This document shows, one piece after another, positions 8,207-16,122 of a DNA stretch of 47,390 nucleotides. A program made the position numbers and the translations under genes. The notes under the pieces are model-generated. The model searched no databases, was not told the DNA's origin, and was given only the letters and a program-made list of their open reading frames with translations. The DNA comes from a virus: positions 1 to 47,390 of IMG/VR virus record IMGVR_UViG_3300042946_000447; one strand, given 5' to 3'. Every line of letters begins with the position of its first letter. The stretch's first letter is position 1.

Positions 8207-9982
8207 TCAATACCTCGGGCGAAATTTTTGGCGGGACTCACGAGCTTCCTGCTGTCTCAACCAGCCGATACTGCCCACCGGGTAAGACGCCTGCGGGCGC
8301 GGCTCTTTTGTTTCGTTCCTGACGACGGTGGGCATGCACAGCATCGCCGCGATGGCGTCCGCAATCACGCGGTCCCCGTGGTTCTTCGCCCCGTCTTTCA
8401 TCATGGCCAGACGCTGGTGTTCAATTCGCCCGTCCGGCTGACACTTGAATTCCCGGCATTCCATCAGCGACTCGATCGACGGGTTGATGAACCGCCCCAT
8501 CCCGAGTGCCTCGCGGTACTCAATCAGCAGCGCCCGCTTGGAATCTTCCGTAGACATCCAGCCGGGAATGCGATCCTTCGAGACCTTGCCGGACCGCAGT
8601 TCATCCTTCCGGTAATAGACGTTGCGGAAGTTCAGTTCGTTCAGGATAACCTTCGCCAGCGACATCCCCGGCCCGTTCCCTTCCCAGACGAGGAACGCGG
8701 GCCGGTCCCCGAAGCTGAAGTAGTAGCACAGGGCGACCACCACACGGGCGAATTCATGAATGCTTGTGATATTGCTCACCCATTCCGCCACCTTTTCTCC
8801 GGTGTTTCGGTCCGCCACCACAGCGATCGAGTTTGACGCTCCGGTTCCGCTCGACACGTCGCACGCCACCACGAAATCGCGGTGACGAGGCGGGCCAGCG
8901 CCGAGATCAATCCAGCTTCGCAGCGGTCCCCCGTCCAGTTCCGTGAACGAACCTTGCTTGCCGTGCAGGGTCATGTCGCCCCGGTAGAGCGGTGGGCGAC
9001 AGTGCCGTTCCGCCAACCCTTCCAGTACACGGATGTCGAAGAACGGGTAATCGCTCCCGAGGTAGTCGATGTCCAACTCTTGGGCGATTTCCGTGGGATT
9101 CGGCGTTCGCTTGCATTCGTTGTCGTACCACGGAGAACGCAGCCCGTAGACCCCACCCGGAACGGACTGGACGTACTGGTAGTCGGCTGGGGCACCGCTG
9201 TCGAGAATCTGGATTCCCTGCCCTTTGACAACGCGGTACAGCCCGACGTTCTTCCGAGGGTGAACCGACCAGTGTGCCGAGAATGTCTTGGTCGTCTTGC
9301 GGGAATCAGCGAAGTAGTTCGACTCACCTTTCGGGGTCGAGTTCATGATTCGGCACAGCGTGTTGTCGCGGGTCGCACTCGCCACTTCGTACCCGCCATT
9401 CGGGAACGCCGCCGCCTCGTCCCAGAGGATCGCCGTTCGCCGTCCACCACGCCCGGCATCCGAGTTCGTCGACTCCCCTTCGATTGCCGACTGGTTTTCC
9501 TGATTGACCAGCGAGAGCTTCACCCGCGCATGGGCAGGCATCAGCCACGCAGGCATCGACCGCATGGCGAAGTCAATGTGCCCAAACAGGGAGTCGCTGT
9601 CGCCGTCCACCAAGTCCTCTTTGCGGCTCAGCATCAGGAACGACTGGTACGGCTTGAACCGCCATCGCCACAGCATCCAGAGGCAGACACACCACGACAC
9701 ACCCATATCGCGGGACTTCTCGATACGGAAGTCGTACCCGTTGTTGACCGCCGCATCGAGTTCCGTAATGAGGGTGTCTTGATACGAGTACGTAATGAAC
9801 GGCAGCTTGGCTGGGTCTCGGCGCGGGTCATGCGTGAACCCGAACACGTTGATGAAGAACAGCGGGTCAGACTCGCATTTCTTCAGCAGGTAGTCACGAA
9901 ATACCAGATCGCTCGCCGCCCGCTGAATGACGGACTGGCGGAACTTGAGGTTCGCAATCGGGTCTTTCGGGTAGTCAGGCAC
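8207..9982 (-). CDS. terL: Large terminase subunit
   Basis: The 591-residue packaging motor has an N-terminal ATPase. It shows a Walker A-like EKSRDMGVSW (residues 88-97, with M-G-V-S in place of the usual G-K-T, as in several terminase groups), Walker B TAILWDEAAAF (D188, E189), and a coupling-motif-like NSTPKGESN near residue 215. The C-terminal RNase H-like nuclease starts around VVACDVSSGTG (residue about 385) and has a later acidic stretch near DRVIADAIAAML. The GTG at 9980-9982 has GGAG 7 bases upstream and overlaps the stop of the 39-residue gene. It cuts and pumps genome DNA through the portal. Confidence 0.93.
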   Translation of the reverse strand: MPDYPKDPIANLKFRQSVIQRAASDLVFRDYLLKKCESDPLFFINVFGFTHDPRRDPAKLPFITYSYQDTLITELDAAVNNGYDFRIEKSRDMGVSWCVCLWMLWRWRFKPYQSFLMLSRKEDLVDGDSDSLFGHIDFAMRSMPAWLMPAHARVKLSLVNQENQSAIEGESTNSDAGRGGRRTAILWDEAAAFPNGGYEVASATRDNTLCRIMNSTPKGESNYFADSRKTTKTFSAHWSVHPRKNVGLYRVVKGQGIQILDSGAPADYQYVQSVPGGVYGLRSPWYDNECKRTPNPTEIAQELDIDYLGSDYPFFDIRVLEGLAERHCRPPLYRGDMTLHGKQGSFTELDGGPLRSWIDLGAGPPRHRDFVVACDVSSGTGASNSIAVVADRNTGEKVAEWVSNITSIHEFARVVVALCYYFSFGDRPAFLVWEGNGPGMSLAKVILNELNFRNVYYRKDELRSGKVSKDRIPGWMSTEDSKRALLIEYREALGMGRFINPSIESLMECREFKCQPDGRIEHQRLAMMKDGAKNHGDRVIADAIAAMLCMPTVVRNETKEPRPQASYPVGSIGWLRQQEARESRQKFRPRY

Positions 9983-10094
9983 GCCGACGCTCCAGGTCTC
10001 CGCAGTGCGGATGCTCGTACTCTTCCACCGCAACGGGATCAATCAGGTCAATCAACTCGGCGTTCTCGTCGATCTCCTCTTGGCTGATCGTCAC
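9975..10094 (-). CDS. 39-residue acidic peptide before TerL
   Basis: The reading frame starts at a GTG (10092-10094) that overlaps the TGA of the gene before it (GTGA), and ends in an overlap with the terL start. The peptide begins VTISQEEIDENAEL and is strongly acidic, with a His/Cys patch (EHPHCGDLERRR). Coupled starts on both sides support translation. No family is recognised. It could be a small terminase accessory peptide, or a spacer that keeps ribosomes on the message. Confidence 0.5.
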   Translation of the reverse strand: MTISQEEIDENAELIDLIDPVAVEEYEHPHCGDLERRRA

Positions 10095-11008
10095 TCCTCC
10101 GCCTCCTTCAGCATCGCTTCCATCAGTCGATCCAGTTCCTCCACTTGCCTTGCCGTCGCAACGGCAATCGCATCGCGACCCTTGGCATTGTCGTCTTCCT
10201 TCACCACCTGCGTTTGCCACGTCTTCCAGAACGTCTCCGGGTCTGACCGGGCATTGAGGTACATCGCCCACGCCCCCGGCCCCGGACAATCCGCCGGGGA
10301 AACTCCCGACAACGCCAGATGATTCTTGACCCACGTCATTTCCTCCCGGCCCGAGATCGGTTTCACGCCAGCCCATGTGTCTTTCGTGACCACATGCTCC
10401 TCAGGAGCCTTGAACTTGCGGGGAGCCTCATCCACCAACCCACCAGTCGGGGCACCTGGATCATCCGCCAGACTCACGGCCCCTTCGAGATCAACCGACG
10501 TTCGGGCAGGCAGGGTTCCCAAGACCTGATCGACAGCCTGCTGTTCCCTCACCATCCGCCCGTTGATCGACCGGATCGCATCAACCGCATCCACCGACAA
10601 GTCCAGTGCCGCCGCCGCCGCCAGATACCGCCGATGCAACTCCCCGGCCAACAGCGGTTTCCCGCGCGGGTCCGTGAACGGCATCTTACCCTTCGCGTCC
10701 TTCTGGTACTTCGGGGCATACAGCCGCATCGGGTTCGACAGGCAGAACTGTTCCACCCACAGCTTCCACTTCCGCTGCGGCTTCGTTGTCCCGAACTCCC
10801 GAAACACATACTGCATCGCCAGCAGCCGCCGCTCCTCACCCCACACGTGCGACTTCATGAAGTCCGTCACCTGCTTTGTGTAAACGTCGTAGAACTCCTT
10901 GGCCCCCAATTGCAGCAGAACCATCTTCACGAACAGGGTGGCGTTAGCGTTCATCGGCACAACCGTGCCGCCTTCCACCTCAAACGTCGATCGTGGCTTC
11001 GCTCCCAC
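10091..11008 (-). CDS. Probable small terminase subunit or packaging accessory protein
   Basis: The 305-residue protein is the first gene of the leftward virion operon and lies two genes before terL, the position of TerS. It starts at GTG with GGGGAG upstream. It is mostly helical, with WVEQFCLSNPMRLYAPKYQ, a variable middle (SLADDPGAPTGGL) and a long C-terminal helix (RQVEELDRLMEAMLKEAEE). I do not recognise a known TerS DNA-binding motif. The call is from synteny. Its own promoter and operator are directly upstream. Confidence 0.55.
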   Translation of the reverse strand: MGAKPRSTFEVEGGTVVPMNANATLFVKMVLLQLGAKEFYDVYTKQVTDFMKSHVWGEERRLLAMQYVFREFGTTKPQRKWKLWVEQFCLSNPMRLYAPKYQKDAKGKMPFTDPRGKPLLAGELHRRYLAAAAALDLSVDAVDAIRSINGRMVREQQAVDQVLGTLPARTSVDLEGAVSLADDPGAPTGGLVDEAPRKFKAPEEHVVTKDTWAGVKPISGREEMTWVKNHLALSGVSPADCPGPGAWAMYLNARSDPETFWKTWQTQVVKEDDNAKGRDAIAVATARQVEELDRLMEAMLKEAEE

Positions 11009-11024
11009 CTTACTCCCCTAAATT

Positions 11025-11066
11025 GGACACGATTGTCCTATTTACCATCTTCCCGTAAAGTGTCAA
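11025..11066 (-). promoter_or_regulatory. Late promoter with palindromic operator, copy B
   Basis: On the minus strand, TTGACA (11061-11066), a 16-base spacer and TAAATA (11039-11044) form a good sigma70-type promoter. The palindrome at 11025-11038 (GGACAA-TC-GTGTCC) begins directly after the -10 and covers the expected start site, followed by AATTTAGGGG, which also serves as ribosome binding site for the terminase operon. Binding here should block transcription start. Confidence 0.68.
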
Positions 11067-11939
11067 CGTCAATCGCCTCTTGACAGCCGCCCCCCATCTG
11101 CGAAGATGGCGACTCAGGCTCTGATGCCAGACAGGCTCAACGGTGGTGCTGCCTACCTCGCCCGCACAGGGCCCCAAAGGCACCACGAAAAAAGGACTTG
11201 CTCCGGGCGGCGTCTGAGACCCCAGCCCCTTGTAGCCACCAGACCGTGACACTCTCCCACGGCGGACAAACACCTGCCCTGCAACTCAGGGATAGCCAGA
11301 CAGCTTGCGATGGATTTCGCTCGCCTGGCCGCAAGTCAAAGGGGGTGGTCTCTCTCCACCACAGCCCCTGCCGCCTCACCAATCCCCAAGTGAATCGCCG
11401 CGCCCAAGGGGCCCTCGCCGGGGGCCCACGACCCGAACATTAAGCAGTATCGGGTTTGCTTATAGTGTGTGGGAGTGTGGGCGAGGGTCTACTTATATAC
11501 CGGGCGACGCGCGCGCCCGCGCCCTCGGGGCAAAAGGTCGCGCCACCTTTGGTCCGGGGGTCCCTGCGACGTCCCGCAACACGTTGGCGGACAACACGTT
11601 ACGGCGGATCGAGCGTAGGCTATCACGCGCGCGATAGGATATAACCACACGCGAATTCGCGCGCGAAACCAGACCAACACGCTCGCCCTCTGCCTTCCCC
11701 GCGCGGCTCGTGACCTGCCCTCGACGATCGACCTAGGCAGCAGCGCAGCAGGCTCGAAACGGGCGATCAACAGGCCGCAAACGACCTCGCAGGAGCATGC
11801 GATCGGCCTGCGATCAACCCCGAAACGAGGGTTGAATAGTCCTGAAACGGGCCTCAATCGAAAAGTTTTTTCTCCCGATGGCGTAACAGGTTATGAGCGG
11901 ATCGACCTGGCCTCGACCAGAAATCTTCGCCCTGTGGTG
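11067..11939. other. Non-coding control region with repeats and hairpins
   Basis: No convincing gene is seen across this region. It holds a hairpin CCATCT-GCGA-AGATGG (11094-11109), a GC-rich block around 11390-11560, and direct repeats of AACACGTT at 11578 and 11593. A stem CTATC...GATAG around a GCGC core lies at 11620-11637. There are three iteron-like copies of the type YGAAACGRG (11755, 11821, 11843) and two TGCGATC copies (11798, 11809). It lies between divergent promoters. It could hold the replication origin, the packaging start site or a small RNA; the sequence does not decide among these. Confidence 0.45.
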
Positions 11940-11968
11940 TTGACGGACTTTACGCCCGCCGATAAAGT
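11940..11968 (+). promoter_or_regulatory. Rightward early promoter
   Basis: TTGACG (11940-11945), a 17-base spacer and TAAAGT (11963-11968) form a sigma70-type promoter for the plus-strand early operon, 67 bases before its first ATG. An inverted repeat ACTTTA (11947-11952) / TAAAGT (11963-11968) lies over the spacer and -10, so it may be an operator. The ACTTTACG piece also occurs just after the -35 of the leftward terminase promoter. Confidence 0.65.
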
Positions 11969-12034
11969 TCCCTCAGTCGCAGGCCGTTGTGGACCAGTGA
12001 CGAACAACCTGCAAACCCGACTGGAGTTACCACG

Positions 12035-12280
12035 ATGAAGATTGTTCTGGAGTTTGATACCGCTGGCCGTTTGGTCACGCTGCTGACGCGCCACAGCGAA
12101 CACCTCGAATCGTTTCATCCTGACACGCGACTGGACCTACTGACAGGCTACCAGTATCAGTCGCCGATCTATCCTGGCCGTGTTCGCGTGACGGTTTCAG
12201 CGATGCCTGGTGGCGATCGCCTATTCCGTCACGTTCGCCGATCGCCAGCGTACTGTGAGGCTGTTGGACTGATTGGATAG
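12035..12280 (+). CDS. Hypothetical early protein 1
   Basis: The 81-residue protein (MKIVLEFDTAGRL) is the first gene after the rightward promoter. The ATG has GGAG 8 bases upstream, inside the shared leader motif AACCCGACTGGAG. The pattern is a short mixed alpha/beta fold with strands MKIVLEF and RVRVTVSAM. No family is recognised. First position in an early operon suggests a host-takeover or regulatory role, but that is only inference. Confidence 0.65.
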   Translation: MKIVLEFDTAGRLVTLLTRHSEHLESFHPDTRLDLLTGYQYQSPIYPGRVRVTVSAMPGGDRLFRHVRRSPAYCEAVGLIG

Positions 12281-12289
12281 ATCGCCTTG

Positions 12290-12368
12290 CCCTCTGATCG
12301 CGTAACCGGGCCTCGCAACCCGGCAGAGGGGATCGAAGTTTGAATCCTGTTCAAGCCCCGTTTGGAGG
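12290..12368 (+). promoter_or_regulatory. Structured leader of the AAA gene
   Basis: A two-part stem-loop is formed by CCCTCTG (12290-12296) with CAGAGGG (12324-12330), enclosing CCGGG (12306-12310) with CCCGG (12319-12323) around the loop CCTCGCAA. A second small hairpin TTGAA-TCCTG-TTCAA follows, then AGCCCCGTTTGGAGG, which holds the ribosome binding site. No poly-T follows, so it is not an intrinsic terminator. It may protect the message or control translation. Confidence 0.5.
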
Positions 12369-12376
12369 CCGTTTCA

Positions 12377-13021
12377 ATGCAGTTGTTTGAGCAATATCGC
12401 CCGAAAGACTTCTCGGAGGTCGTAGGCCAAGATAAGGCCATCACGCGCATTCTGGCGATCAAGGCCCGCACCGGCCTCGCAGGTCGCGCCTACTGGATCA
12501 GCGGCCAGAGCGGAACCGGCAAGACAACGATTGCCCGTCTGATCGCCAGTGACGTCGCGGAAGAGCTTGCCATCGAAGAGCTTGACGCAGGTAGCCTATC
12601 CGTCTCTGCCATCCAACAAATCGCCAGAGATTGCCGAACCCGAGGCATGGGAAAGCGCACGGGCCGCGTGTTCATCGTGAACGAGGCCCATGGGCTTCGT
12701 CGCGACGCAATTCGGCAACTGCTCGTCACGCTCGAATCAATCCCGGCCCATGTCGTCTGGATTTTCACCACGACGAACGACGGCGAACAATCGTTGTTCG
12801 ATGACACAGACGATGCGTGCCCGTTGTTGTCGCGTTGCCTGACGATCGCGTTGGCGCGCAGAGACCTGGCGAAACCCTTCGCCGAACGCGCTCGGGAGAT
12901 TGCACAGCGTGAAGGCCTCGACGGACAGCCTCTCGAGCGGTATATCCGCCTCGCGCAGACGCATAGGAACAACCTACGGGCGATGCTCAGCGCAATCGAA
13001 GCGGGCGAAATGGTAGCTTGA
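12377..13021 (+). CDS. Clamp-loader-like AAA+ ATPase (DnaX/RFC type)
   Basis: The 214-residue protein begins [15 protein letters not shown], the signature start of DnaX and RFC subunits. Walker A is GQSGTGKT (residues 43-50). Walker B is FIVNEAH (N102, E103), with Asn in place of the usual first Asp. Sensor 1 is TTTN (131-134), and the SRC arginine-finger motif is at 152-154. It lacks the collar and tau domains, so it is about a third of a normal DnaX. It may load or divert the host sliding clamp, or compete within the host clamp loader. GGAGG lies 8 bases upstream of the ATG. Confidence 0.88.
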   Translation: MQLFEQYRPKDFSEVVGQDKAITRILAIKARTGLAGRAYWISGQSGTGKTTIARLIASDVAEELAIEELDAGSLSVSAIQQIARDCRTRGMGKRTGRVFIVNEAHGLRRDAIRQLLVTLESIPAHVVWIFTTTNDGEQSLFDDTDDACPLLSRCLTIALARRDLAKPFAERAREIAQREGLDGQPLERYIRLAQTHRNNLRAMLSAIEAGEMVA

Positions 13022-13059
13022 CGCTTATGTAACAAATCAACTGTAAAAGGATTGCAATT

Positions 13060-13317
13060 ATGATCGGAGCAACTGACTTTTCCACGCCAGAGACACGGGC
13101 CGAAGTGGACTATCTTCACCGCGCGATTGAATACGCTCCCGCTGATCCTGGCCCGCTTGCGGCGTCTCTTGTGGGATGGTGGACAGCCCTAGGGAATTGG
13201 GTCTGCGCTCGGTGCGCGGGTCGGATCATGGCCCGAGGGTGCCGATTCCCGAAGTCGGAACCGAAGTGGAGAGACGACGTGGGGCCGCGCGGCGTCTGCT
13301 GCTGCTGCGACAAATAG
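13060..13317 (+). CDS. Cys-rich small early protein
   Basis: The 85-residue protein (MIGATDFSTPET) has an N-terminal helix and a Cys-rich C-terminal part with CARC near residue 49 and CCCC near the end, which may bind zinc. AAGGA lies 8 bases upstream of the ATG. It is followed by the first copy of a duplicated leader unit that begins at its own stop codon. Function unknown. Confidence 0.65.
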   Translation: MIGATDFSTPETRAEVDYLHRAIEYAPADPGPLAASLVGWWTALGNWVCARCAGRIMARGCRFPKSEPKWRDDVGPRGVCCCCDK

Positions 13318-13400
13318 ACGACATCTAGGCCGAAACTCGCGCGAGCGGGTCGCGACGTAAGGCGTCGCTTGAGAATGGCCCAGTAAACCCCGACTGGAGG
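13313..13400 (+). repeat. Intercistronic leader unit, copy 1
   Basis: The first 24 bases (13313-13336), starting at the stop codon of the previous gene, match 13715-13738 at 21 of 24 positions. Then come a palindrome CTCGCGCGAG (13336-13345), a hairpin GCGACG-TAAGG-CGTCGC (13352-13368), and the block AAACCCCGACTGGAGG (13385-13400) with the ribosome binding site. The unit separates two unrelated small genes. Confidence 0.65.
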
Positions 13401-13407
13401 ATGACAG

Positions 13408-13719
13408 ATGACAGAGCGATTCGAGTTTTCCGCAGTGATTGACACGGGCCGAGACGGAGACCAGATCGAGACTCACCGGTTTGATCGGTGCGCGGACGCT
13501 GTGCGATGCATGATCGAGTTTGCGGCGATCACTACCGATTCGATTGTCCGCGACCTGCGGACAGGGCGCGCCGTGGTGGAGATCGACCGAGACAGGTCGC
13601 TGTCCGATCATCGCTGGACCATGGAATTCCGATTCCCGCGACGATCCTGGAAGAACTGGACAGTAGCGTGCGCTCCATTCCGCCGCGTGCGAATGCTGCT
13701 GGCGAAAGATCGCCAATAG
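13408..13719 (+). CDS. Hypothetical early protein
   Basis: The 103-residue protein (MTERFEFSAVIDTG) has a strand-helix-strand pattern and many charged residues, with a basic C-terminus (FRRVRMLLAKDRQ). GGAGG is 7 bases before the ATG. It sits between two copies of the duplicated leader unit. Basic character would suit a nucleic-acid or host-protein binding role, but nothing specific is seen. Confidence 0.65.
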   Translation: MTERFEFSAVIDTGRDGDQIETHRFDRCADAVRCMIEFAAITTDSIVRDLRTGRAVVEIDRDRSLSDHRWTMEFRFPRRSWKNWTVACAPFRRVRMLLAKDRQ

Positions 13720-13800
13720 ACGCCATACAGGCCGAAACCGTCGCAAGGCGGTCTGCTGGTGATGCCAGCACTGACGAGGCCAATTTAACCCCGATGGAGG
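13715..13800 (+). repeat. Intercistronic leader unit, copy 2
   Basis: This is the second copy of the leader unit: a 24-base near match to 13313-13336, a hairpin TGCTGG-TGATG-CCAGCA (13754-13770) in place of the hairpin of copy 1, and TTAACCCCGATGGAGG (13785-13800). The ends of the unit are kept while its middle hairpin differs. Confidence 0.65.
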
Positions 13801-13808
13801 CAGAGACA

Positions 13809-14072
13809 ATGCAAGCGATCCAGACGAAGTACACCGGGCCGACGAATACTCGCGGCGCTCGCGTCAAAGCGTTCACCGAGGGCGGGGCAACGCTCACGGT
13901 CGGATGGAACCACGCCGTCAACCACGATGAGAATCACCGCCTCGCGGCGTTCGCGCTCGCCAAGAAACTCAACTGGGCCGGCAAGTGGGTCGGAGGCGGA
14001 ACCAAAACCGGAGCGGTGTACGTCTGCGAAACCCACAACGCGGACACGTTTACCATCCAGAAGGGTGAATAG
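13809..14072 (+). CDS. Hypothetical early protein
   Basis: The 87-residue protein begins MQAIQTKYTGPTN. The pattern YTGPTNTRGARVKAF is seen in small phage proteins of unknown function, in which a beta-sheet domain is followed by helix HRLAAFALAKKLNW and then strands ending TFTIQKGE. The frame is open further upstream, but the ATG at 13809 follows the leader motif and GGAGG, so I chose it. Confidence 0.72.
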   Translation: MQAIQTKYTGPTNTRGARVKAFTEGGATLTVGWNHAVNHDENHRLAAFALAKKLNWAGKWVGGGTKTGAVYVCETHNADTFTIQKGE

Positions 14073-14075
14073 ATC

Positions 14076-14327
14076 ATGACGGTTCAAGAATACCGAGACT
14101 TCACGAGCCACCTTTACCACGTCGCCCGCGAATCGTGCGGTCTGGTCGGTGCGCAAGAGAAGCGGCAGTGGGTCGGCAGAGTCGAGCGGCTACTGGTCGT
14201 CGCGCAAGTGTCGCAAGACGAATGCAAGCGGGCGACGAAAGCCGACCGGCTGAAGTTGTGGAACGCTCGCGCCGACTTGGCCGCGAAGTACCACCCGATT
14301 CAGGCACTGGTCGGCAGTCCTGAATAA
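14076..14327 (+). CDS. Hypothetical helical early protein
   Basis: The 83-residue protein (MTVQEYRDFTSHLY) is almost entirely helical and highly charged. It starts four bases after the previous stop, with AAGGGTGA upstream, so the two genes are co-translated. No family recognised. Confidence 0.62.
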   Translation: MTVQEYRDFTSHLYHVARESCGLVGAQEKRQWVGRVERLLVVAQVSQDECKRATKADRLKLWNARADLAAKYHPIQALVGSPE

Positions 14328-14428
14328 CCCACAAGCGGGCCGGGGTCGCCAGACGCCCGTGCGGATCGTACCGCGCCCCGCTTATCCCGGATTGACCGGG
14401 GGATGTTTACTTCACTGAGGGGATTGAC

Positions 14429-14812
14429 ATGGAATACGTACAAGAATGCGCGGCGATGGTGAAGCACACGCCGGGACCGTGGAAACAGTACCGATACGTA
14501 TGCTCCGAGACTGGCGAAACGCAATTTAGCGTGCAGACGGACAGGCCACCGGCTCTTTGCGATGACTCGCGTTCTATCGCAGTGATGACTGGTGCATACT
14601 TGACGCGACCTGGAAGCCGTGGTCGCGATGAGTTGATCGCAGAGAACGAAGCAAACGCCCGTCTGATCGCAGCCGCGCCGGAACTGCTGGCCGCCCTCGT
14701 GAAGGCGGTTGCGCGATACGAGGCCACGCTGGCGACGTGCCCGCACCGACACGAGACCCGCGAGGAACTGATCGTAGCCCGCGCCGCAATCGCCAAAGCA
14801 ACCGCCGAGTAA
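14429..14812 (+). CDS. Phage protein of the HTPGPW...NARLIAAAP type
   Basis: The 127-residue protein has KHTPGPW near residue 12 and NEANARLIAAAPELLAALV near residue 72. This pair of motifs recurs in many short phage and prophage proteins of unknown function. The C-terminal third is a helical region with CPHRH. GAGGGG is 6 bases before the ATG; the internal ATG before VKHTPG is the alternative start. The role of the family is not known to me. Confidence 0.75.
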   Translation: MEYVQECAAMVKHTPGPWKQYRYVCSETGETQFSVQTDRPPALCDDSRSIAVMTGAYLTRPGSRGRDELIAENEANARLIAAAPELLAALVKAVARYEATLATCPHRHETREELIVARAAIAKATAE

Positions 14813-14843
14813 ACCCACACGAACCCACACAGGAGATCAAACC

Positions 14844-15107
14844 ATGAAGTCTTACACGCTGAACATCGCAGGGACCGGGGAATGCTCGGAGTTCTTTGCC
14901 GAGAACGACACCGAGGCCGAGCGGATCGCCGAGGGGATGCTAGGCCGCGACGGTCTGGTTTTCTGCGACCAATGGGACGCCGACGGAGTGAACGACGACG
15001 ACGAACCTTGTAAGCGGCTGTTGATTTGGGCGAACGAAGAGGACGCGGAGAACGACGCCGGGGCGAAGTCTATCGCCCAGATCGAGACGATTGGCGACGA
15101 CGTTTAG
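14844..15107 (+). CDS. Acidic hypothetical early protein
   Basis: The 87-residue protein (MKSYTLNIAGTGECSE) is very acidic, with strings of Asp and Glu (DADGVNDDDEP, ANEEDAENDAG). Small acidic early proteins of phages often mimic DNA or bind host factors, but there is no direct evidence here. The leader ACACAGGAGATCAAACC is nearly the same as that of the next gene. Confidence 0.65.
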   Translation: MKSYTLNIAGTGECSEFFAENDTEAERIAEGMLGRDGLVFCDQWDADGVNDDDEPCKRLLIWANEEDAENDAGAKSIAQIETIGDDV

Positions 15108-15131
15108 CTATCACACACAGGAGATCGAACG

Positions 15132-15347
15132 ATGAAGAACCTAATCGAAAGAGGCATCAAGCGGATCGAGAAGGCGCTCGGCCCTGCGTTGTGCAGCGAC
15201 AGCAACCCTTGCGGCGCGGTCGTGCAGTACAACGAGGGCGAGGCGAAGGCGTGGCGAATCGCCGACGACCACGCCAGCGAGGAGTTTGCCCTGCTCGATT
15301 CCGCGTTGACCGCAGCGGAAAAATGGGCGTCGCATTATTCCAAGTAG
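15132..15347 (+). CDS. Hypothetical early protein
   Basis: The 71-residue protein (MKNLIERGIKRIEK) has a basic N-terminal helix, a short strand region with GAVVQYNEG, and a helical C-terminus. Its ribosome binding region ACACAGGAGATCGAACG copies that of the gene before it, so the two leaders probably arose by duplication. Function unknown. Confidence 0.65.
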   Translation: MKNLIERGIKRIEKALGPALCSDSNPCGAVVQYNEGEAKAWRIADDHASEEFALLDSALTAAEKWASHYSK

Positions 15348-15375
15348 ACTCACCCCAAAACAGGAGAACCACCCA

Positions 15376-15729
15376 ATGCCCTACAACGGACACGAAGCCC
15401 GCCAGAACCTCGACAAAAACCGCCTACACGGACCGCCCGGAACCGGCGGCCGTGGGATCACAGAGCGCGATTGGCTCCACTTTCTGTGGCTCTTTCACTG
15501 CGTTTCAATCGCTGCTTCACGCGACTTTCTGTACCAAGCCGGGTACAGGCCGAGCGCGGTGAAACAGTTTGCAGAGTACGCGAAGGAACTACCCGAGGAC
15601 ATGCGAAAGCGGCTGGCGGACGAGATCGCCCGCCGGATCATGGAGAACGATCGCAGCCTCGATCCGCCTGGTCATCGGGCCGATACGGCTTCGCTTGACC
15701 CGCACATTCGACGACGGCAGGAATCGTAA
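15376..15729 (+). CDS. Hypothetical last gene of the rightward operon
   Basis: The 117-residue protein (MPYNGHEARQNLDK) has an aromatic helix (ERDWLHFLWLFHCVSIAASRD would span about residues 31-51) and a charged helical C-terminal half (LPEDMRKRLADEIARRIME). The helix is amphipathic and not a clear membrane segment. CAGGAG lies before the ATG. An intrinsic terminator follows 28 bases after the stop. Confidence 0.62.
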   Translation: MPYNGHEARQNLDKNRLHGPPGTGGRGITERDWLHFLWLFHCVSIAASRDFLYQAGYRPSAVKQFAEYAKELPEDMRKRLADEIARRIMENDRSLDPPGHRADTASLDPHIRRRQES

Positions 15730-15756
15730 GACCGCCGATAGACGCCGTGGACGCCG

Positions 15757-15797
15757 CGCCCCGCCTGGTTCATCTCCAGAGCGGGGCGTTTTCGTTT
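15757..15797 (+). terminator. Intrinsic terminator of the rightward early operon
   Basis: A perfect 8-bp GC stem, CGCCCCGC (15757-15764) with GCGGGGCG (15781-15788), is followed by TTTTCGTTT. It stops the plus-strand operon before it meets the opposing operon at 15804. On the minus strand no T-run follows, so it acts in one direction only. Confidence 0.9.
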
Positions 15798-15803
15798 CCC
15801 GGC

Positions 15804-16112
15804 TTAGCGGTTGTACTCGGGGCGGATCGCCCGCAGATACGTGACGTTGAGTTTGGCCGAGGCCGTGGCTTCAATAAACCGCAGCTTGCTCAGGTTGCCG
15901 AAGTATTCCGTGGGCGGATCTCCGGCGTACAGAATCTCCCCGACAGACGCCGTAGGCGCGGTTTCGTCCGTTCGCATGCGCACGTTTTGAGTCTCCGCCT
16001 GCAATCGCACGCCAACACAGTCCCCGGTGATGCCGGTGAACGGGAGTGCCGTGGACGCCGACAGGCTGGTGAGTTGTTCGAAGTTGGCGATGTCGTAAAT
16101 ACCGTGAGCCAT
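15804..16112 (-). CDS. Virion-like small beta protein
   Basis: The 102-residue protein begins MAHGIYDIANFEQ. AGGGG lies 7 bases before the ATG. The pattern of strands (DCVGVRLQAETQNVRMR, GEILYAGD, KLNVTYLRAIRPEY) is like small structural proteins of phages in which a short sheet carries position-marking residues on fibres. It is the last gene of the leftward operon, after a protein with a jelly-roll-like half. A fibre or decoration subunit is the likely role, though it is transcribed with early genes. Confidence 0.6.
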   Translation of the reverse strand: MAHGIYDIANFEQLTSLSASTALPFTGITGDCVGVRLQAETQNVRMRTDETAPTASVGEILYAGDPPTEYFGNLSKLRFIEATASAKLNVTYLRAIRPEYNR

Positions 16113-16122
16113 TGCAATTCCC

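Noticed and set aside
12290-12360. tRNA gene upstream of the clamp-loader-like gene
   Set aside because: The stems resemble an anticodon arm at first sight, but there is no acceptor pairing and no valid T-arm.
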